From an uncultured Clostridia bacterium (GTDB lineage: Bacteria; Bacillota; Clostridia; Oscillospirales; Acutalibacteraceae), in the NCBI GenBank assembly GCA_946555465.1, contig CAMNST010000009.1, positions 1-64,000 of the forward strand: 64,000 bases of DNA, read 5' to 3'. Below the pieces are notes generated by a model. The model was not told the DNA's origin, made no database searches, and saw nothing but the letters and a program-made list of their open reading frames with translations. How positions within the stretch are numbered: the first letter of the stretch is position 1; each line of letters begins with the position of its first letter. Made by a program: the position numbers and the translations under genes. Positions 44,902-54,057 of the stretch are shown piece by piece.

Positions 44902-46275
44902 ATGACAAAACTGACCTTTATTGCAGATACGCATCATTACAGCAAAACGCTGGGAACCACAGGAAGACAGTATAATCTCCGCTCGGGTTCAGACCAGAAA
45001 TGCCTTGCCGAGACAGACGAAATAATTGATGCCGCTTTTGAAAAAATAGCCCATTCCGATACAGATGCGGTTATGATTGCCGGTGACGTGACAAATAACG
45101 GAGAAATGGTTTCTCATATTGAGTTTCGCAAAAAACTGTATAAACTTAAAGAAAAGAAAAAAGTATATCTTATTACCGCTACCCATGACTGGTGCTGTGA
45201 TGGTAATCCAAGAAGATTTCACGGTAATACCGTAACACATAATGTTGATGTTATGCCAAGCGGCAATCTGCCGGAATTTTACCGCGATTTCGGCCCTGCA
45301 GACGCCTTAAGCGTGTTTACAACGCATATAGGCACTTGTTCCTATGTTGTGAATTTAAGCGAAAATGTGAGGCTTCTGGCGCTTAACGATGATAAAAATG
45401 AAAACAACCATGCCGGATTTACCGAAGAACATTTCTGCTGGATTGAAGAACAGATAAAAAAGGCACGCAAAGACGGTTGCCTGATGATAGGAATGGAGCA
45501 TCACCTGCTTACTCCCCATATCAGTCCGCTTATAACAGGCGGTTCAACCTGTGTTGCAAACAGGGAATATGTTGCCTCGCGTCTTGCAGATGCAGGACTG
45601 AGATATATGTTTGTCGGTCACTCGCATATCCAGAATACTGCTGATTTTAAATCAAAAAACGGCAACATTATAACTGAGGTCAATATCGGTTCTCTGGTAG
45701 GCTATCCTGCCCCGATTGTAAATGTTACCGTTAATGATGATTTTACGCTTTCCTATGAGGTTAAGCATCTTGAAAAGTTTATCCTGAACGGAAAAGAAGT
45801 GGACGCACAGGATTATCTTGCAAAACATGCTGTTGCAATAATTCACAGACTTCTGCAATCTTCCTGCAAAGAAGAATTCGGGGACAGAGCAACGGCTCTT
45901 CAACTGAACGGCGAAAAGATTTCAAAGTATTACGCTCTTATCTCGCTGGTTTTCAGATTTGTTCAATCAGCAAAAGTTTCGGATGTTTATAAAAAACTCA
46001 GATTTATCGGTCTGTCAAAAGATATTGATAAAAAACTCATTGAAAAATATAAAAATAAAAAATTGCTTGAATGTGTTGATGAGATAATGCTCAGTGCTTT
46101 TAACGGAAGCGTAAAAAGATACAGCCGTGATGACGATTATTATAAACTGGTTATGTTTTTTGTATCTGTTCCAAGCAAAATTTTCAAAAAAAATAATGAT
46201 ATGAAAAAATTTATTTTTGCCATAGATAATATTCTTACCGGCGGCAGATTCAATAATCAGAAAGACACAATATGA
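44902..46275 (+). CDS. Calcineurin-like metallophosphoesterase
   Basis: Di-metal motifs are in order: FIADTHHYS near residue 6 (D-x-H), MIAGDVTNNGE (GD), TATHDWCC (the GN[HD] position, here THD), GMEHHLL and FVGHSHIQ (GHSH). The C-terminal 170 residues are helical and specific to this group. I place the start at ATG 44902 with AGGTGA five bases upstream; a GTG at 44893 would be inside that site. It is in one transcript with the HAD phosphatase. Substrate unknown; a cytoplasmic phosphodiesterase is likely. Confidence 0.86.
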   Translation: MTKLTFIADTHHYSKTLGTTGRQYNLRSGSDQKCLAETDEIIDAAFEKIAHSDTDAVMIAGDVTNNGEMVSHIEFRKKLYKLKEKKKVYLITATHDWCCDGNPRRFHGNTVTHNVDVMPSGNLPEFYRDFGPADALSVFTTHIGTCSYVVNLSENVRLLALNDDKNENNHAGFTEEHFCWIEEQIKKARKDGCLMIGMEHHLLTPHISPLITGGSTCVANREYVASRLADAGLRYMFVGHSHIQNTADFKSKNGNIITEVNIGSLVGYPAPIVNVTVNDDFTLSYEVKHLEKFILNGKEVDAQDYLAKHAVAIIHRLLQSSCKEEFGDRATALQLNGEKISKYYALISLVFRFVQSAKVSDVYKKLRFIGLSKDIDKKLIEKYKNKKLLECVDEIMLSAFNGSVKRYSRDDDYYKLVMFFVSVPSKIFKKNNDMKKFIFAIDNILTGGRFNNQKDTI

Positions 46276-46638
46276 CACAAATGTTTTAATTTTGAATTTA
46301 CTTTGTCTTTATATATAAAACACCTTGACTTTTGTATGACATTGTGTTACTCTTTTGTTACCTTTTGAACATACAATATTTTGAAACATTTAATTCTAAT
46401 TTGCCGTCAATACAATATATTGTATTGAATAACTATGTTTTCGACAAAATATATGAAATTGTGATTGGTTACATTTTGGATAAAATATTGAAATATGATT
46501 TATTTTGTATGCTCATTTTGGTATAATATGAATGTTTGTTGGAATACATATTTTGAGCCTTTGAAACAAACATTAATTATGAATTGATTTTTTCAGACTT
46601 TTATATATGATAACCTATTAAGAGAGGTGAAAGCGCAC
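46276..46638 (+). promoter_or_regulatory. murA upstream region with a 22-bp perfect palindrome
   Basis: No gene is supported here; a 64-codon frame at 46332-46526 lacks a ribosome site and has biased AT-rich composition. The palindrome at 46407-46428 (TCAATACAATA and its exact mirror) has no loop, as an operator would. A TATAAT at 46522-46527 may be the -10 of murA, with a poor -35 (TTTATT) 17 bases before it. Upstream, TTGACT...TACTCT near 46326-46354 is another promoter-like pair. Confidence 0.5.
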
Positions 46639-47925
46639 TTGGAGAATTTTGTAATTCACGGTGGTAAAGAACTTTTCGGTGAAGTTAATATCAGCGGTGC
46701 AAAAAATGCCGCAGTTGCAATAATTCCTGCCGCTTTGCTTTCGGATGATATAGTAAGAATAGAGAATATACCGAATATAAGCGACGTTAGTCTTATTATT
46801 CAGATTCTTGACCGTATGGGAGCAGGAATCAAGATGATAAATAAAAATACGATTGAAATTGATTCACGTTCAGTTACATGTCAGGCAGTTCCTTATGAAC
46901 TTGCCTCTCATTTTCGCGCAAGTTATTATCTTATCGGCATTATGCTGGGCAGATTTAAGCAGGCTGAAGTGGCAATGCCCGGCGGCTGCGATTTTGGCAC
47001 CCGTCCCATTGACCTTCATGTTAAAGGTTTTAAAATGCTTGGTGCAAGTGTTGAAACAATTAACGGTATGGTGTGTGCCAACGCGGATAAACTTGTCGGT
47101 GCTTCAATTTATATGGATACTGTGTCTGTAGGCGCAACAATGAATGTTATGCTGGCAGCAGTTCTTGCAAGAGGTCTTACCGTAATTGAAAACGCTGCTA
47201 AAGAACCGCATATCGTTGATTTGGCCAACTTCCTTAACTCAATGGGTGCCGATGTTCGCGGCGCAGGTACAGACGTTATAAAAATCCGCGGTGTTGAAAA
47301 ACTTCATGGCTGCACATATTCAATTATTCCCGATCAGATTGAGGCAGGAACTTATATGGTTGCTGCTGCTGCCTGCGGCGGAGATGTACTTGTAAAAAAT
47401 GTTATACCCAAGCACCTTGAATCTATCAGTGCAAAACTTGAGGAAGCGGGTGCGGAAATTATTGAATATGACGATGCTGTTCGTGTAACGCGTTTTAAAC
47501 CGCTTTCAAGATGCAATGTAAAAACAATGCCCCACCCGGGTTTCCCGACCGATATGCAGCCTCAGATGGCAGTTTTGCTTTCTCTGGCAAAGGGAACAAG
47601 TATTTTGTCTGAAAGTGTGTGGGATAACCGTTTTCAGTATGTCGGCCAACTTCTCAGAATGGGGGCAGATATCCAGGTAGACGGAAAAATTGCCGTTATT
47701 GAAGGCGTTGACAGTCTGACAGGCGTTAATGTTAAAGCAACGGATCTCAGAGCGGGTGCCGCTATGATTATTGCAGGTCTTGCGGCAACCGGTGAAACAA
47801 CGGTTGAAGATATTCAGTATATTGACCGCGGTTATGAAGATGTTTGCGAAAAATTTTCATCAATCGGTGCCGATATCCGCCGCGTGACAATAAATGATGC
47901 CGAAATTGTATCAGATGCAGGTTAA
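46639..47925 (+). CDS. murA: UDP-N-acetylglucosamine 1-carboxyvinyltransferase
   Basis: MurA adds enolpyruvate to UDP-GlcNAc, the first committed step of peptidoglycan synthesis, and is the fosfomycin target. NISGAKNAAVAIIPAALL (with the conserved K-N), the active-site loop MPGGCDFGTRPIDLHVKGF with the fosfomycin-reactive Cys, GATMNVMLAAVLARG and HPGFPTDMQPQ are all present. I chose the TTG at 46639: it gives the standard N-terminus MENFVIHGG and has AGGTGA eight bases upstream, while the GTG at 46627 is part of that site. 428 residues is the normal length. Confidence 0.95.
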   Translation: MENFVIHGGKELFGEVNISGAKNAAVAIIPAALLSDDIVRIENIPNISDVSLIIQILDRMGAGIKMINKNTIEIDSRSVTCQAVPYELASHFRASYYLIGIMLGRFKQAEVAMPGGCDFGTRPIDLHVKGFKMLGASVETINGMVCANADKLVGASIYMDTVSVGATMNVMLAAVLARGLTVIENAAKEPHIVDLANFLNSMGADVRGAGTDVIKIRGVEKLHGCTYSIIPDQIEAGTYMVAAAACGGDVLVKNVIPKHLESISAKLEEAGAEIIEYDDAVRVTRFKPLSRCNVKTMPHPGFPTDMQPQMAVLLSLAKGTSILSESVWDNRFQYVGQLLRMGADIQVDGKIAVIEGVDSLTGVNVKATDLRAGAAMIIAGLAATGETTVEDIQYIDRGYEDVCEKFSSIGADIRRVTINDAEIVSDAG

Positions 47926-48027
47926 TTATGATTTGATTTTTTTAGCGTATTGGTTCGCCGATACGCTTTTTTGGTGATTGAAAATAAAAACAGGGAAATT
48001 AAATTTGTTTCCTTTTCGGAGAAAAGT

Positions 48028-48816
48028 ATGTCAAAAGTTTGTCAGTTATATTCAGGAAGCAGCGGAAATTCAATATTGATATCGGATAAAGGGCATAACA
48101 TTCTGGTTGATATTGGTGTTTCGGCAAAAAAATGTGAAAATTCTCTTTTGGATTTAGGTGTTGATCCCGACAGTATTGACGCTGTTTTTGTTACCCATGA
48201 GCATATAGACCACTGCAAGGGTGTGCGTGTTTTTTCATCACGTCACAAGGTTCCTGTTTTTGCATCTGAAATATGTCTTGAAAAAATGCTTGAACAGGGA
48301 TATATGAATGATAAAACAACTTATGAAAAAATTGATTTTCATATGGAACTTTGCGGTATTGAGATTAAAACGTTCAGGCAGAGCCACGACAGTGCAGACT
48401 GCCTTGGCTATCGTCTTGATTTGCCGGGGGGCAGAAGTGTCGGTGTGTGCACCGATACCGGTTATGTGACCGACAGTGCAAAGCAGATTCTTGAAGGAAC
48501 AGATTTGATTTTTATTGAGTCCAATCACGAAACATCTATGGTTGAAACGGGCCCTTATCCGTATCATCTGAAGAAAAGAATACTGGGCTTAAAAGGTCAT
48601 CTTTCAAATTTTGCCTGTGCCCGGTACATAAAGGAACTTGCCGAAAGCGGAACAACAAGATTTGTTCTTTCGCATCTCAGCCGTGAAAACAATATGCCCC
48701 ATATCGCAAGGCAGACTGCCCTTGCATCTTTAAGTGAGATTGGTCTTTGTGAAAATCAGGATTTCAGGCTTTATGTTTCACCGCCTGAAAATGACAGCAG
48801 GGGAATTGCCTTATGA
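48028..48816 (+). CDS. YycJ/WalJ-type MBL-fold metallohydrolase
   Basis: The protein has the MBL metal site FVTHEHIDHCKG (HxHxDH), a His in FRQSHDSADCLGYRL, CTDTGYVTDS and ESNHETSM, then VLSHLSRENN. This arrangement matches YycJ/WalJ, proposed to act as a 5' exonuclease or in coordination of cell division with DNA replication. I chose the ATG at 48028 with CGGAGAAA upstream; the frame from 47950 adds residues unlike the family. The end overlaps rlmH by four bases (ATGA), a neighbourhood often seen in Firmicutes for YycJ and RlmH. Confidence 0.9.
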   Translation: MSKVCQLYSGSSGNSILISDKGHNILVDIGVSAKKCENSLLDLGVDPDSIDAVFVTHEHIDHCKGVRVFSSRHKVPVFASEICLEKMLEQGYMNDKTTYEKIDFHMELCGIEIKTFRQSHDSADCLGYRLDLPGGRSVGVCTDTGYVTDSAKQILEGTDLIFIESNHETSMVETGPYPYHLKKRILGLKGHLSNFACARYIKELAESGTTRFVLSHLSRENNMPHIARQTALASLSEIGLCENQDFRLYVSPPENDSRGIAL

Positions 48817-49292
48817 TGAATATAACGGTTATAGCAGTCGGAAAATTAAAAGAAAAATTTCTGCGTGAAGGCTGCAGTGAATATATAAAAAGACTCGGAA
48901 TTTATTCAAAAATAAATATTGTTGAAATTAATGAAGAACGCTGTTCGGATAACCCTTCAGATGCCGAAATAAAAAATGTTATTTTAAAAGAAGGCGAGCG
49001 GATAATCAGGAAAATACCAAAGGGTGCAGAAGTTATTGCACTTTGTATTGAGGGAAAGGAATACAGCAGCCGTGATTTTTCATCTCTGATTGAAAATATT
49101 TCTTTAAAAACTTCACATATCTGTTTTATTATCGGCGGTTCTTTCGGACTGAGCGATGAGGTTAAATCACTTTCAAAAACAAAATTGTCTTTTGGTAAAA
49201 TGACGCTTCCGCACCAACTTGCAAGAATGGTTTTGCTTGAGCAGGTTTACAGAGCGTTTTCAATTTCAAATCATTCAAAATATCATAAATAA
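48813..49292 (+). CDS. rlmH: 23S rRNA (pseudouridine1915-N3)-methyltransferase RlmH
   Basis: 159 residues of SPOUT methyltransferase. It shows ITVIAVGKLKEKFLREGCSE YIKRL at the start in family order, GAEVIALCIEGKEYSS, the SAM loop FIIGGSFGLSDEV, and MTLPHQLARMVLLEQVYRAF, ending in NHSKYHK where most family members have GHPYHK. It methylates N3 of pseudouridine 1915 in 23S rRNA. It is translationally coupled to the MBL gene. Confidence 0.95.
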   Translation: MMNITVIAVGKLKEKFLREGCSEYIKRLGIYSKINIVEINEERCSDNPSDAEIKNVILKEGERIIRKIPKGAEVIALCIEGKEYSSRDFSSLIENISLKTSHICFIIGGSFGLSDEVKSLSKTKLSFGKMTLPHQLARMVLLEQVYRAFSISNHSKYHK

Positions 49293-49296
49293 AAGC

Positions 49297-49340
49297 AAAA
49301 AGAAAAAGGCATCCTTTGATTATGGATGTCTTTTTCTTTT
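49297..49340 (+). terminator. Terminator after rlmH
   Basis: AAAAGAAAAAGGCATCC and GGATGTCTTTTTCTTTT pair around a ten-base loop, with one or two weak pairs. The remaining 140 bp before the next gene hold a second hairpin, AACCTTGTT...AACAAGGTT near 49450-49474, which may end the minus-strand gene. Confidence 0.8.
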
Positions 49341-49479
49341 AAGGGGTAAAAAATTTATGTAAAAAGCGTTCGTAAGTATATATAAAAAGGTTGAGAACTT
49401 TCAGGCAACTTTAATCACGGTTCGGATTTCTGTTCTTTGTTTGTGTTCTGCAACCTTGTTGACAGTAAACAAGGTTTGT

Positions 49480-50313
49480 TTATTGCAAAATTTCGTATGG
49501 GTTTGAGTTGATTGTTATTTTACCTTTTGTATTTTTTTCGGGAGTAAGATTTCTCAGCATTGCACCTTTTATCATAAAGAAAGCAATGTCTTTGCTGATT
49601 TGCTCATAATCAACATTGAATATCTTTGCCGAAACATATTTATTAAATATATTAATAAGCGGACCCATGCAAAAAGCAGTGATGATTGTTCCTATACCGA
49701 TATTTTTAACGCCTGAAATATTTCCGTTAAATATCGCTGTTAATCCACCGCTTACTACAAGACCGATAAGAATAACGGTTAAATCGGTAATAACTCTTAC
49801 CCATTTGTGTTCAAGTTTTATTCCTCTGCTGAGCATAAAACCAAGTGCATCGTAAGGACCGACGCCGACATTAGCCGTAAAGAATAATGAACAAGCAAAG
49901 CACAGGGTTATGATACCGGCAATGAGAAGGGGGACTCTTACCGCATAAGTGTAATTGTTCTGAACAAGGGGTTCAAAAATATTTTGGAAGAATTCGCATG
50001 AATATCCGCATCCTACCATATTGAATACGGTTCCTACACCTACCAAACCCCTATGGGCAACGATAATGACATAAAGAAGGATTACTGCGTTTACGATTAA
50101 CTGATATGTACCAAAGCCAATGCCCAGTGTGCTTGCAATATTCATATTCATTGAGGTGAAAGGATCAACACCGAACCCCGAGACAGAGAACAAGCAAATT
50201 CCGAACCCCATAACGATAATGCTGATAAAGGAGAGAATAATACGCTTTACCATATGGTGTTGTGCAAACATATCTTTTAGATATCCGTATGCTTCCGATT
50301 TGATGTTTTCCAT
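49480..50313 (-). CDS. YczE/YyaS-type membrane protein (COG2364)
   Basis: The 277-residue protein has five or six membrane helices. FSVSGFGVDPFTSMNM and VGVGPYDALGFMLSR are the repeated G-G-DP/G-PYDAL motifs of the COG2364 integral membrane family, whose function is largely unknown (some members sit near surfactin or efflux genes). The N-terminal segment MENIKSEAYGYLKDMFAQHH is cytoplasmic. It lies downstream of spoVT by about 150 bp and has its own likely promoter region. Confidence 0.8.
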   Translation of the reverse strand: MENIKSEAYGYLKDMFAQHHMVKRIILSFISIIVMGFGICLFSVSGFGVDPFTSMNMNIASTLGIGFGTYQLIVNAVILLYVIIVAHRGLVGVGTVFNMVGCGYSCEFFQNIFEPLVQNNYTYAVRVPLLIAGIITLCFACSLFFTANVGVGPYDALGFMLSRGIKLEHKWVRVITDLTVILIGLVVSGGLTAIFNGNISGVKNIGIGTIITAFCMGPLINIFNKYVSAKIFNVDYEQISKDIAFFMIKGAMLRNLTPEKNTKGKITINSNPYEILQ

Positions 50314-50464
50314 AAGTCTGCCTCTGTTCGTTTATGTTGATTTCCTCTCTTTGTCACTATTATATTCTTGCATTTGAAAAAATCAAGTTTTTTGTGCAAC
50401 ATTCTACCTATGTAATATTTTGCACAAAAAAATATTAAAATTATTGTGCAAAATCAACAAATAA

Positions 50465-51001
50465 TCATTCCATTTGTTTACCAAGGAACGCGGCGGCAAC
50501 CTGAACAAGTTTAATATCTGTTTCGCTTGGAAGTGTGTTGTTTTCATCTTCGATAAGAGCAACCGCTCCGCTGACATCCCCGCCGTAAATAATAGGGTAA
50601 ACAACATTTGCCTTTCTGTCAAAACCCTCAATGGCATTCATACTCGGAACAAGATCGGTGGCAATGTGTATGGCCCTGTTTTCCATAAGTTCTTCAAGGC
50701 TTTTTGTAACTCTGCGTTCAAGAATTTCTCTTTTGCTGATTCCCGATGCCGCAATGACATGGTCGTTATCCATGATTGCAACGGGAAGTCCGCCGTTTTT
50801 ATGAAGAACTTCGGCATATTGGTTGGCAAAGTTTGAAAGTTCGCCAATCGGAGAATACTTTTTAAAAATTACTTCACCTTCTGCATCTGTGAAAATTTCC
50901 AGCGGGTCACCCTCTTTGATTCTGAATGAACGTCTTATTTCTTTAGGAATAACAATTCTTCCCAAATCATCAATTCTTCTTACAATACCTGTTGCTTTCA
51001 T
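50465..51001 (-). CDS. spoVT: Stage V sporulation protein T
   Basis: The N-terminal 50 residues form an AbrB-type swapped-hairpin DNA-binding domain (MKATGIVRRIDDLGRIVIPK, EIRRSFRIKEGDPLEIF). The C-terminal part (residues 60-178) is a GAF-like domain (LPVAIMDNDHVIAASG, VVYPIIYGGDVSGAVAL). This layout and length of 178 residues is SpoVT, a late forespore regulator, so the organism is expected to form spores. AGGAG precedes the ATG. No clear forespore sigma-G promoter was seen. Confidence 0.93.
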   Translation of the reverse strand: MKATGIVRRIDDLGRIVIPKEIRRSFRIKEGDPLEIFTDAEGEVIFKKYSPIGELSNFANQYAEVLHKNGGLPVAIMDNDHVIAASGISKREILERRVTKSLEELMENRAIHIATDLVPSMNAIEGFDRKANVVYPIIYGGDVSGAVALIEDENNTLPSETDIKLVQVAAAFLGKQME

Positions 51002-51132
51002 ATCTTCTACTCCTCAAAAATTGTAAATTTAACTGTAATATTTTGCACATATTTCTTTACGGTATTCTTTAAAATAACAGGTTTTATATGGAAATTTTTT
51101 TGCCGATTTTAATTTGTTTTCACTAAAACAAC

Positions 51133-51167
51133 AACTGCCTGATACATATCATTGTATCAGGCAGTTT
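51133..51167. terminator. Bidirectional terminator
   Basis: AACTGCCTGATAC and GTATCAGGCAGTT form a perfect 13-bp stem with an eight-base loop, just after the minus-strand stop at 51170, with A/T tracts on both sides. Confidence 0.85.
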
Positions 51168-51169
51168 GC

Positions 51170-51703
51170 TTATTCTTCTGCATCAAGCGGGCTGTCACTT
51201 ACTTCCTGCGGTTCTTTCCAGTCTATTTTAACGTGGCGAAAGTCATTTAAAAACAATGCATATTTATCTGAAAAATACATATTGTCATTATGTACTGCAT
51301 AAAATCTTTCTTCATAAACATATTCTTCTATATCGGGTCCCCAGTTATAAGATGATTTATCTATATCAAACAGAATGGTGAATTCTGTTTTTTTATTTGT
51401 GACGGATATATTTTCTGATTTTGCATGCGTATTAAAATATCTTATTTCTCCGCCGCCTTCTGTTCCGCTGAGATAAATATCATTATATTCATTTGTGTCA
51501 AAAAACCATTTTTTTACAGTTCCTCTTATTTCAAATCTGTAATAATCACTGTTGTTTTTATATTGATATGCGGTTATTGAGTTGACATCTGATATAAACA
51601 AATGCCGTTGCGACCAATATTTTACAGCACATGTAAATGTGCCTGCCGGAAGAAAAATGAATACTGCCGCTATAATTATTATAGATCTTTTTTTGTTAGT
51701 CAT
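51170..51703 (-). CDS. Membrane-anchored or secreted protein of unknown function
   Basis: The ATG at 51703 follows GGGGGAGA; a longer frame to 51745 overlaps the trmO end without a site. Residues 5-25 are hydrophobic (RSIIIIAAVFIFLPAGTF followed by TC), so it is either a signal anchor or a weak lipoprotein signal. The rest (about 150 residues) is beta-rich with many Tyr and Asp (YYRFEIRGTVKKWFFD, IYLSGTEGGGEIRYF). I do not recognise the family. It is the last gene of a four-gene minus-strand operon. Confidence 0.7.
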   Translation of the reverse strand: MTNKKRSIIIIAAVFIFLPAGTFTCAVKYWSQRHLFISDVNSITAYQYKNNSDYYRFEIRGTVKKWFFDTNEYNDIYLSGTEGGGEIRYFNTHAKSENISVTNKKTEFTILFDIDKSSYNWGPDIEEYVYEERFYAVHNDNMYFSDKYALFLNDFRHVKIDWKEPQEVSDSPLDAEE

Positions 51704-51728
51704 ATATTTCTCCCCCAAAAAAATTTTA

Positions 51729-52400
51729 TTATATTTTAACAGCATCAGTAACTGTTAATTTTATACCGTCAACTTTAAAATGAATATCATAACCGGCATA
51801 TTTAACACCGTAAATTCTTTCAGATGAGTTGTGATATGCAGGACGGGGATCATGCTTTAATATTCCAATCAGTGCTTTTTGTTTTTCTTTTGAAAAAATT
51901 TTTAAAATATCCTCGCTGATTTCAACATCAAGTGCATAATCAAGAAAATCCTCGGCAAATCCCTGGGTGGATTCAGGTCTGCTGTCGGTATATTTTATGT
52001 ATGGTTTAATATCATAAATAGGTGTGCCATTCATAAGATCTGCACCGCTTACAATAAGGACAGTGCCTTTGTCATTTGTATGCACAATTTTCTCAAGTTT
52101 AACACAGGATAAACCTATGGGGTTTGGGCGAAATGGTGAGCGTGTTGCAAAAACGCCCTTTCGTTTTTCACCTCCGAGACGCGGCGGACGAACGGTTGGT
52201 GAAAAATTTTCTCGGATATTTTCGCTGAATTCCCATATCAGCCACAGGTGAGAAAATTCCTCAATGCCGTCGAGTGCCTCTCTGATTCTGTATTCAGGTT
52301 CAAAAACGATTCTGCCTTTTAATTCTTCTACAATTCCGCTCTGACGCGGTATGCCGAATTTATCAGGCATATCTGTTTCAATTTTTGCTATAATTTTCAT
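51729..52400 (-). CDS. TrmO/TsaA-family tRNA methyltransferase
   Basis: 223 residues with the family signature KFGIPRQSGIVEELKGRIVF, EFSHLWLIWEFSE, RPPRLGGEKRKGVFATRSPF followed by RPNPIGLSCVKL. TrmO adds the N6-methyl group to t6A37 in some tRNAs using SAM. The C-terminal part has GILKHDPRPAYHN, also typical. Its start overlaps the DUF218 gene stop by one base (TGATG). Confidence 0.9.
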   Translation of the reverse strand: MKIIAKIETDMPDKFGIPRQSGIVEELKGRIVFEPEYRIREALDGIEEFSHLWLIWEFSENIRENFSPTVRPPRLGGEKRKGVFATRSPFRPNPIGLSCVKLEKIVHTNDKGTVLIVSGADLMNGTPIYDIKPYIKYTDSRPESTQGFAEDFLDYALDVEISEDILKIFSKEKQKALIGILKHDPRPAYHNSSERIYGVKYAGYDIHFKVDGIKLTVTDAVKI

Positions 52401-53176
52401 CAGAATAAAAACTCCTTTATTACGCCCAGCGTGTCTCGTACATAAAAGGTGGGTGTTGCAAAAAATCCTGATTTTGCACGGATACGCTGTGCTTTCAGTC
52501 CTTGTTTTTCTGCTATCATAGTTGCTCTTTTTAAATGAAAGTCGGAAGTGACGATAATAACGTTTTCATCAAGATTGTTTTTTTCAATAATTTCTTTTGA
52601 ATTTCTGATATTTTCATATGTATTTCTGCTTTCATTTTCAAGAAAAAGACGGTTTTCATCAATTCCCTTTTCTGTAAGAATGTTAAACATGCACTGTGCT
52701 TCGGATATGTTTTCTCCGTTTCCCTGACCGCCTGAAAGAATTGCTTTGGCATTTTCATTTTTTTCAAGGTATTCATATGCCGCATTTACTCTGGCAGCCA
52801 GCATAACGCTCGGCGTTTCGTTATAAACGGCACAGCCAAGAATGATAACCGTGTTCTGCTGCGATGCATTTGTTGTTGAAGCGGCGATTGTTGCACCCAG
52901 TGCAATAATAAAACTAAGTCCAATGCAGGACAGTGCTGCTGCAGCAGCGGAAAAAATTATTTTTCCTGCTTTGTTTTTTGTTATTTTTCTGCATAATAAA
53001 ATGATTTTTTCAAAAAAGAAACCGCATATCAGAAATATTGCACTTATAATAAGCCCTGTTATATTTCCAATATTTAATATACCGCCGGCAAGCGGTGCTG
53101 CAAACAGCAGAAAAAGAATAATTCCGATAACTTTTAAAACGGTTTTAATCGTTTTTTTCATCTTTTCTTTTTTCAT
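52400..53176 (-). CDS. YdcF/SanA-like DUF218 membrane protein
   Basis: Three hydrophobic segments (residues 10-35, 40-60, 75-105) precede a DUF218 domain: VIILGCAVYNETPSVMLAAR, AILSGGQGNGENISEAQCM, LENESRNTYENIRNS and VIIVTSDFHLKRAT. Such proteins sit in the membrane and have been linked to envelope integrity (SanA, ElyC), with unclear chemistry. I chose the ATG at 53176 with AAAGGATT upstream; it overlaps the HTH gene by 32 bp. Confidence 0.87.
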   Translation of the reverse strand: MKKEKMKKTIKTVLKVIGIILFLLFAAPLAGGILNIGNITGLIISAIFLICGFFFEKIILLCRKITKNKAGKIIFSAAAAALSCIGLSFIIALGATIAASTTNASQQNTVIILGCAVYNETPSVMLAARVNAAYEYLEKNENAKAILSGGQGNGENISEAQCMFNILTEKGIDENRLFLENESRNTYENIRNSKEIIEKNNLDENVIIVTSDFHLKRATMIAEKQGLKAQRIRAKSGFFATPTFYVRDTLGVIKEFLF

Positions 53177-53846
53177 TGCAAATCCTTTCAATTTTTTTGG
53201 TTGCTTTAAAAAATATAATAACAATTATAAGAAGTATAATTGGCATTATAATGAGCGTGAAATCAAATAAAGGAGAGCAGTTGATTATTCTTGCTATAAA
53301 TGTGAACGGAAAAACCGTAAGCAATGCAGACAGTGCGATTGTGCTTTTCTTGAATTTTGAATAGATTTCGCTGTCGGAATACTCAAGCCGGAGTCTTTGA
53401 ATACCGATAATAAAAATCATTGCCGATGCAATACTGAGAAAAAGGGAGGCTGCAGCAAACATAATTTCCCAATGTGTGTAAAATAAAATCGGAAATGCCC
53501 ATAGGCAGTAAATTTCGGTTATTCCGCCGAGAAGTGCACTTGTTGCCGCAAGACAGAATGAAATCGTAAAACAGATTTTAAAATCGTTTAAAACCTGTTT
53601 CTTACAATTTTTATTTTTTTCAGTTATAACAAGTTCGCTTCTTTCTCCTGTAAGCAGTTCGTCAATCGTTACCGAAAGTGTTTTTGATATTTCGGGCAGC
53701 AGTGATATGTCGGGAAATCCGTCACCGTTTTCCCATTTTGAAACGGCACGGTTGCTTACATTGAGCATCTGGGCAAGTTGAACCTGTGTCAGCCCCATCT
53801 CTTTTCTTTTTGTACTGATTATTTTTCCTGTCTGCCTCGGGTCCAT
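53145..53846 (-). CDS. XRE-family regulator with a C-terminal membrane domain
   Basis: Residues 1-60 form an XRE helix-turn-helix (IISTKRKEMGLTQVQLAQML, NVSNRAVSKWENGDGFPD). A linker near 65-85 is followed by four hydrophobic segments up to residue 220. HTH proteins with this membrane part are common in Clostridia, often sensing the envelope state, with unknown ligands. The ATG at 53846 follows GAGGTGG. It heads the operon DUF218, TrmO, unknown protein, and may control itself. Confidence 0.87.
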   Translation of the reverse strand: MDPRQTGKIISTKRKEMGLTQVQLAQMLNVSNRAVSKWENGDGFPDISLLPEISKTLSVTIDELLTGERSELVITEKNKNCKKQVLNDFKICFTISFCLAATSALLGGITEIYCLWAFPILFYTHWEIMFAAASLFLSIASAMIFIIGIQRLRLEYSDSEIYSKFKKSTIALSALLTVFPFTFIARIINCSPLFDFTLIIMPIILLIIVIIFFKATKKIERICNEKRKDEKND

Positions 53847-53953
53847 AATCCACCTCATTTTATAATGAAAAAATAATGATTACATTTATGTGTTTTTTAC
53901 AAATTCATTGTACCAAATGTTTCAAAAAAACACAATGCACAGTTAATTGAAGA

Positions 53954-53972
53954 ATTCCACGCAGCGTGGAAT
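53954..53972. repeat. Short inverted repeat
   Basis: ATTCCACG-CAG-CGTGGAAT is a perfect 8-bp inverted repeat in the intergenic space between the HTH gene start and the small membrane gene end. It could be part of a dispersed REP-like element or an operator; no second copy was noticed in the window. No convincing gene lies on the plus strand here. Confidence 0.5.
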
Positions 53973-54007
53973 CGGCGGTGTTGAGGGCTTTTTCGGCATA
54001 AAAATAA

Positions 54008-54039
54008 CAGAGGCTGCATTTTTGACAATACAGTCTCTG
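54008..54039 (-). terminator. Terminator of the phosphoglucomutase operon
   Basis: CAGAGGCTG and CAGTCTCTG form a 9-bp stem with one G-U pair. On the minus strand T-rich sequence follows. It lies 18 bp after the small membrane gene. Confidence 0.7.
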
Positions 54040-54057
54040 CTGATTACATTTTTATTT

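Noticed and set aside
46332-46526. 64-residue frame upstream of murA
   Set aside because: No ribosome site, very AT-rich composition, and it contains the 22-bp palindrome and promoter-like elements.
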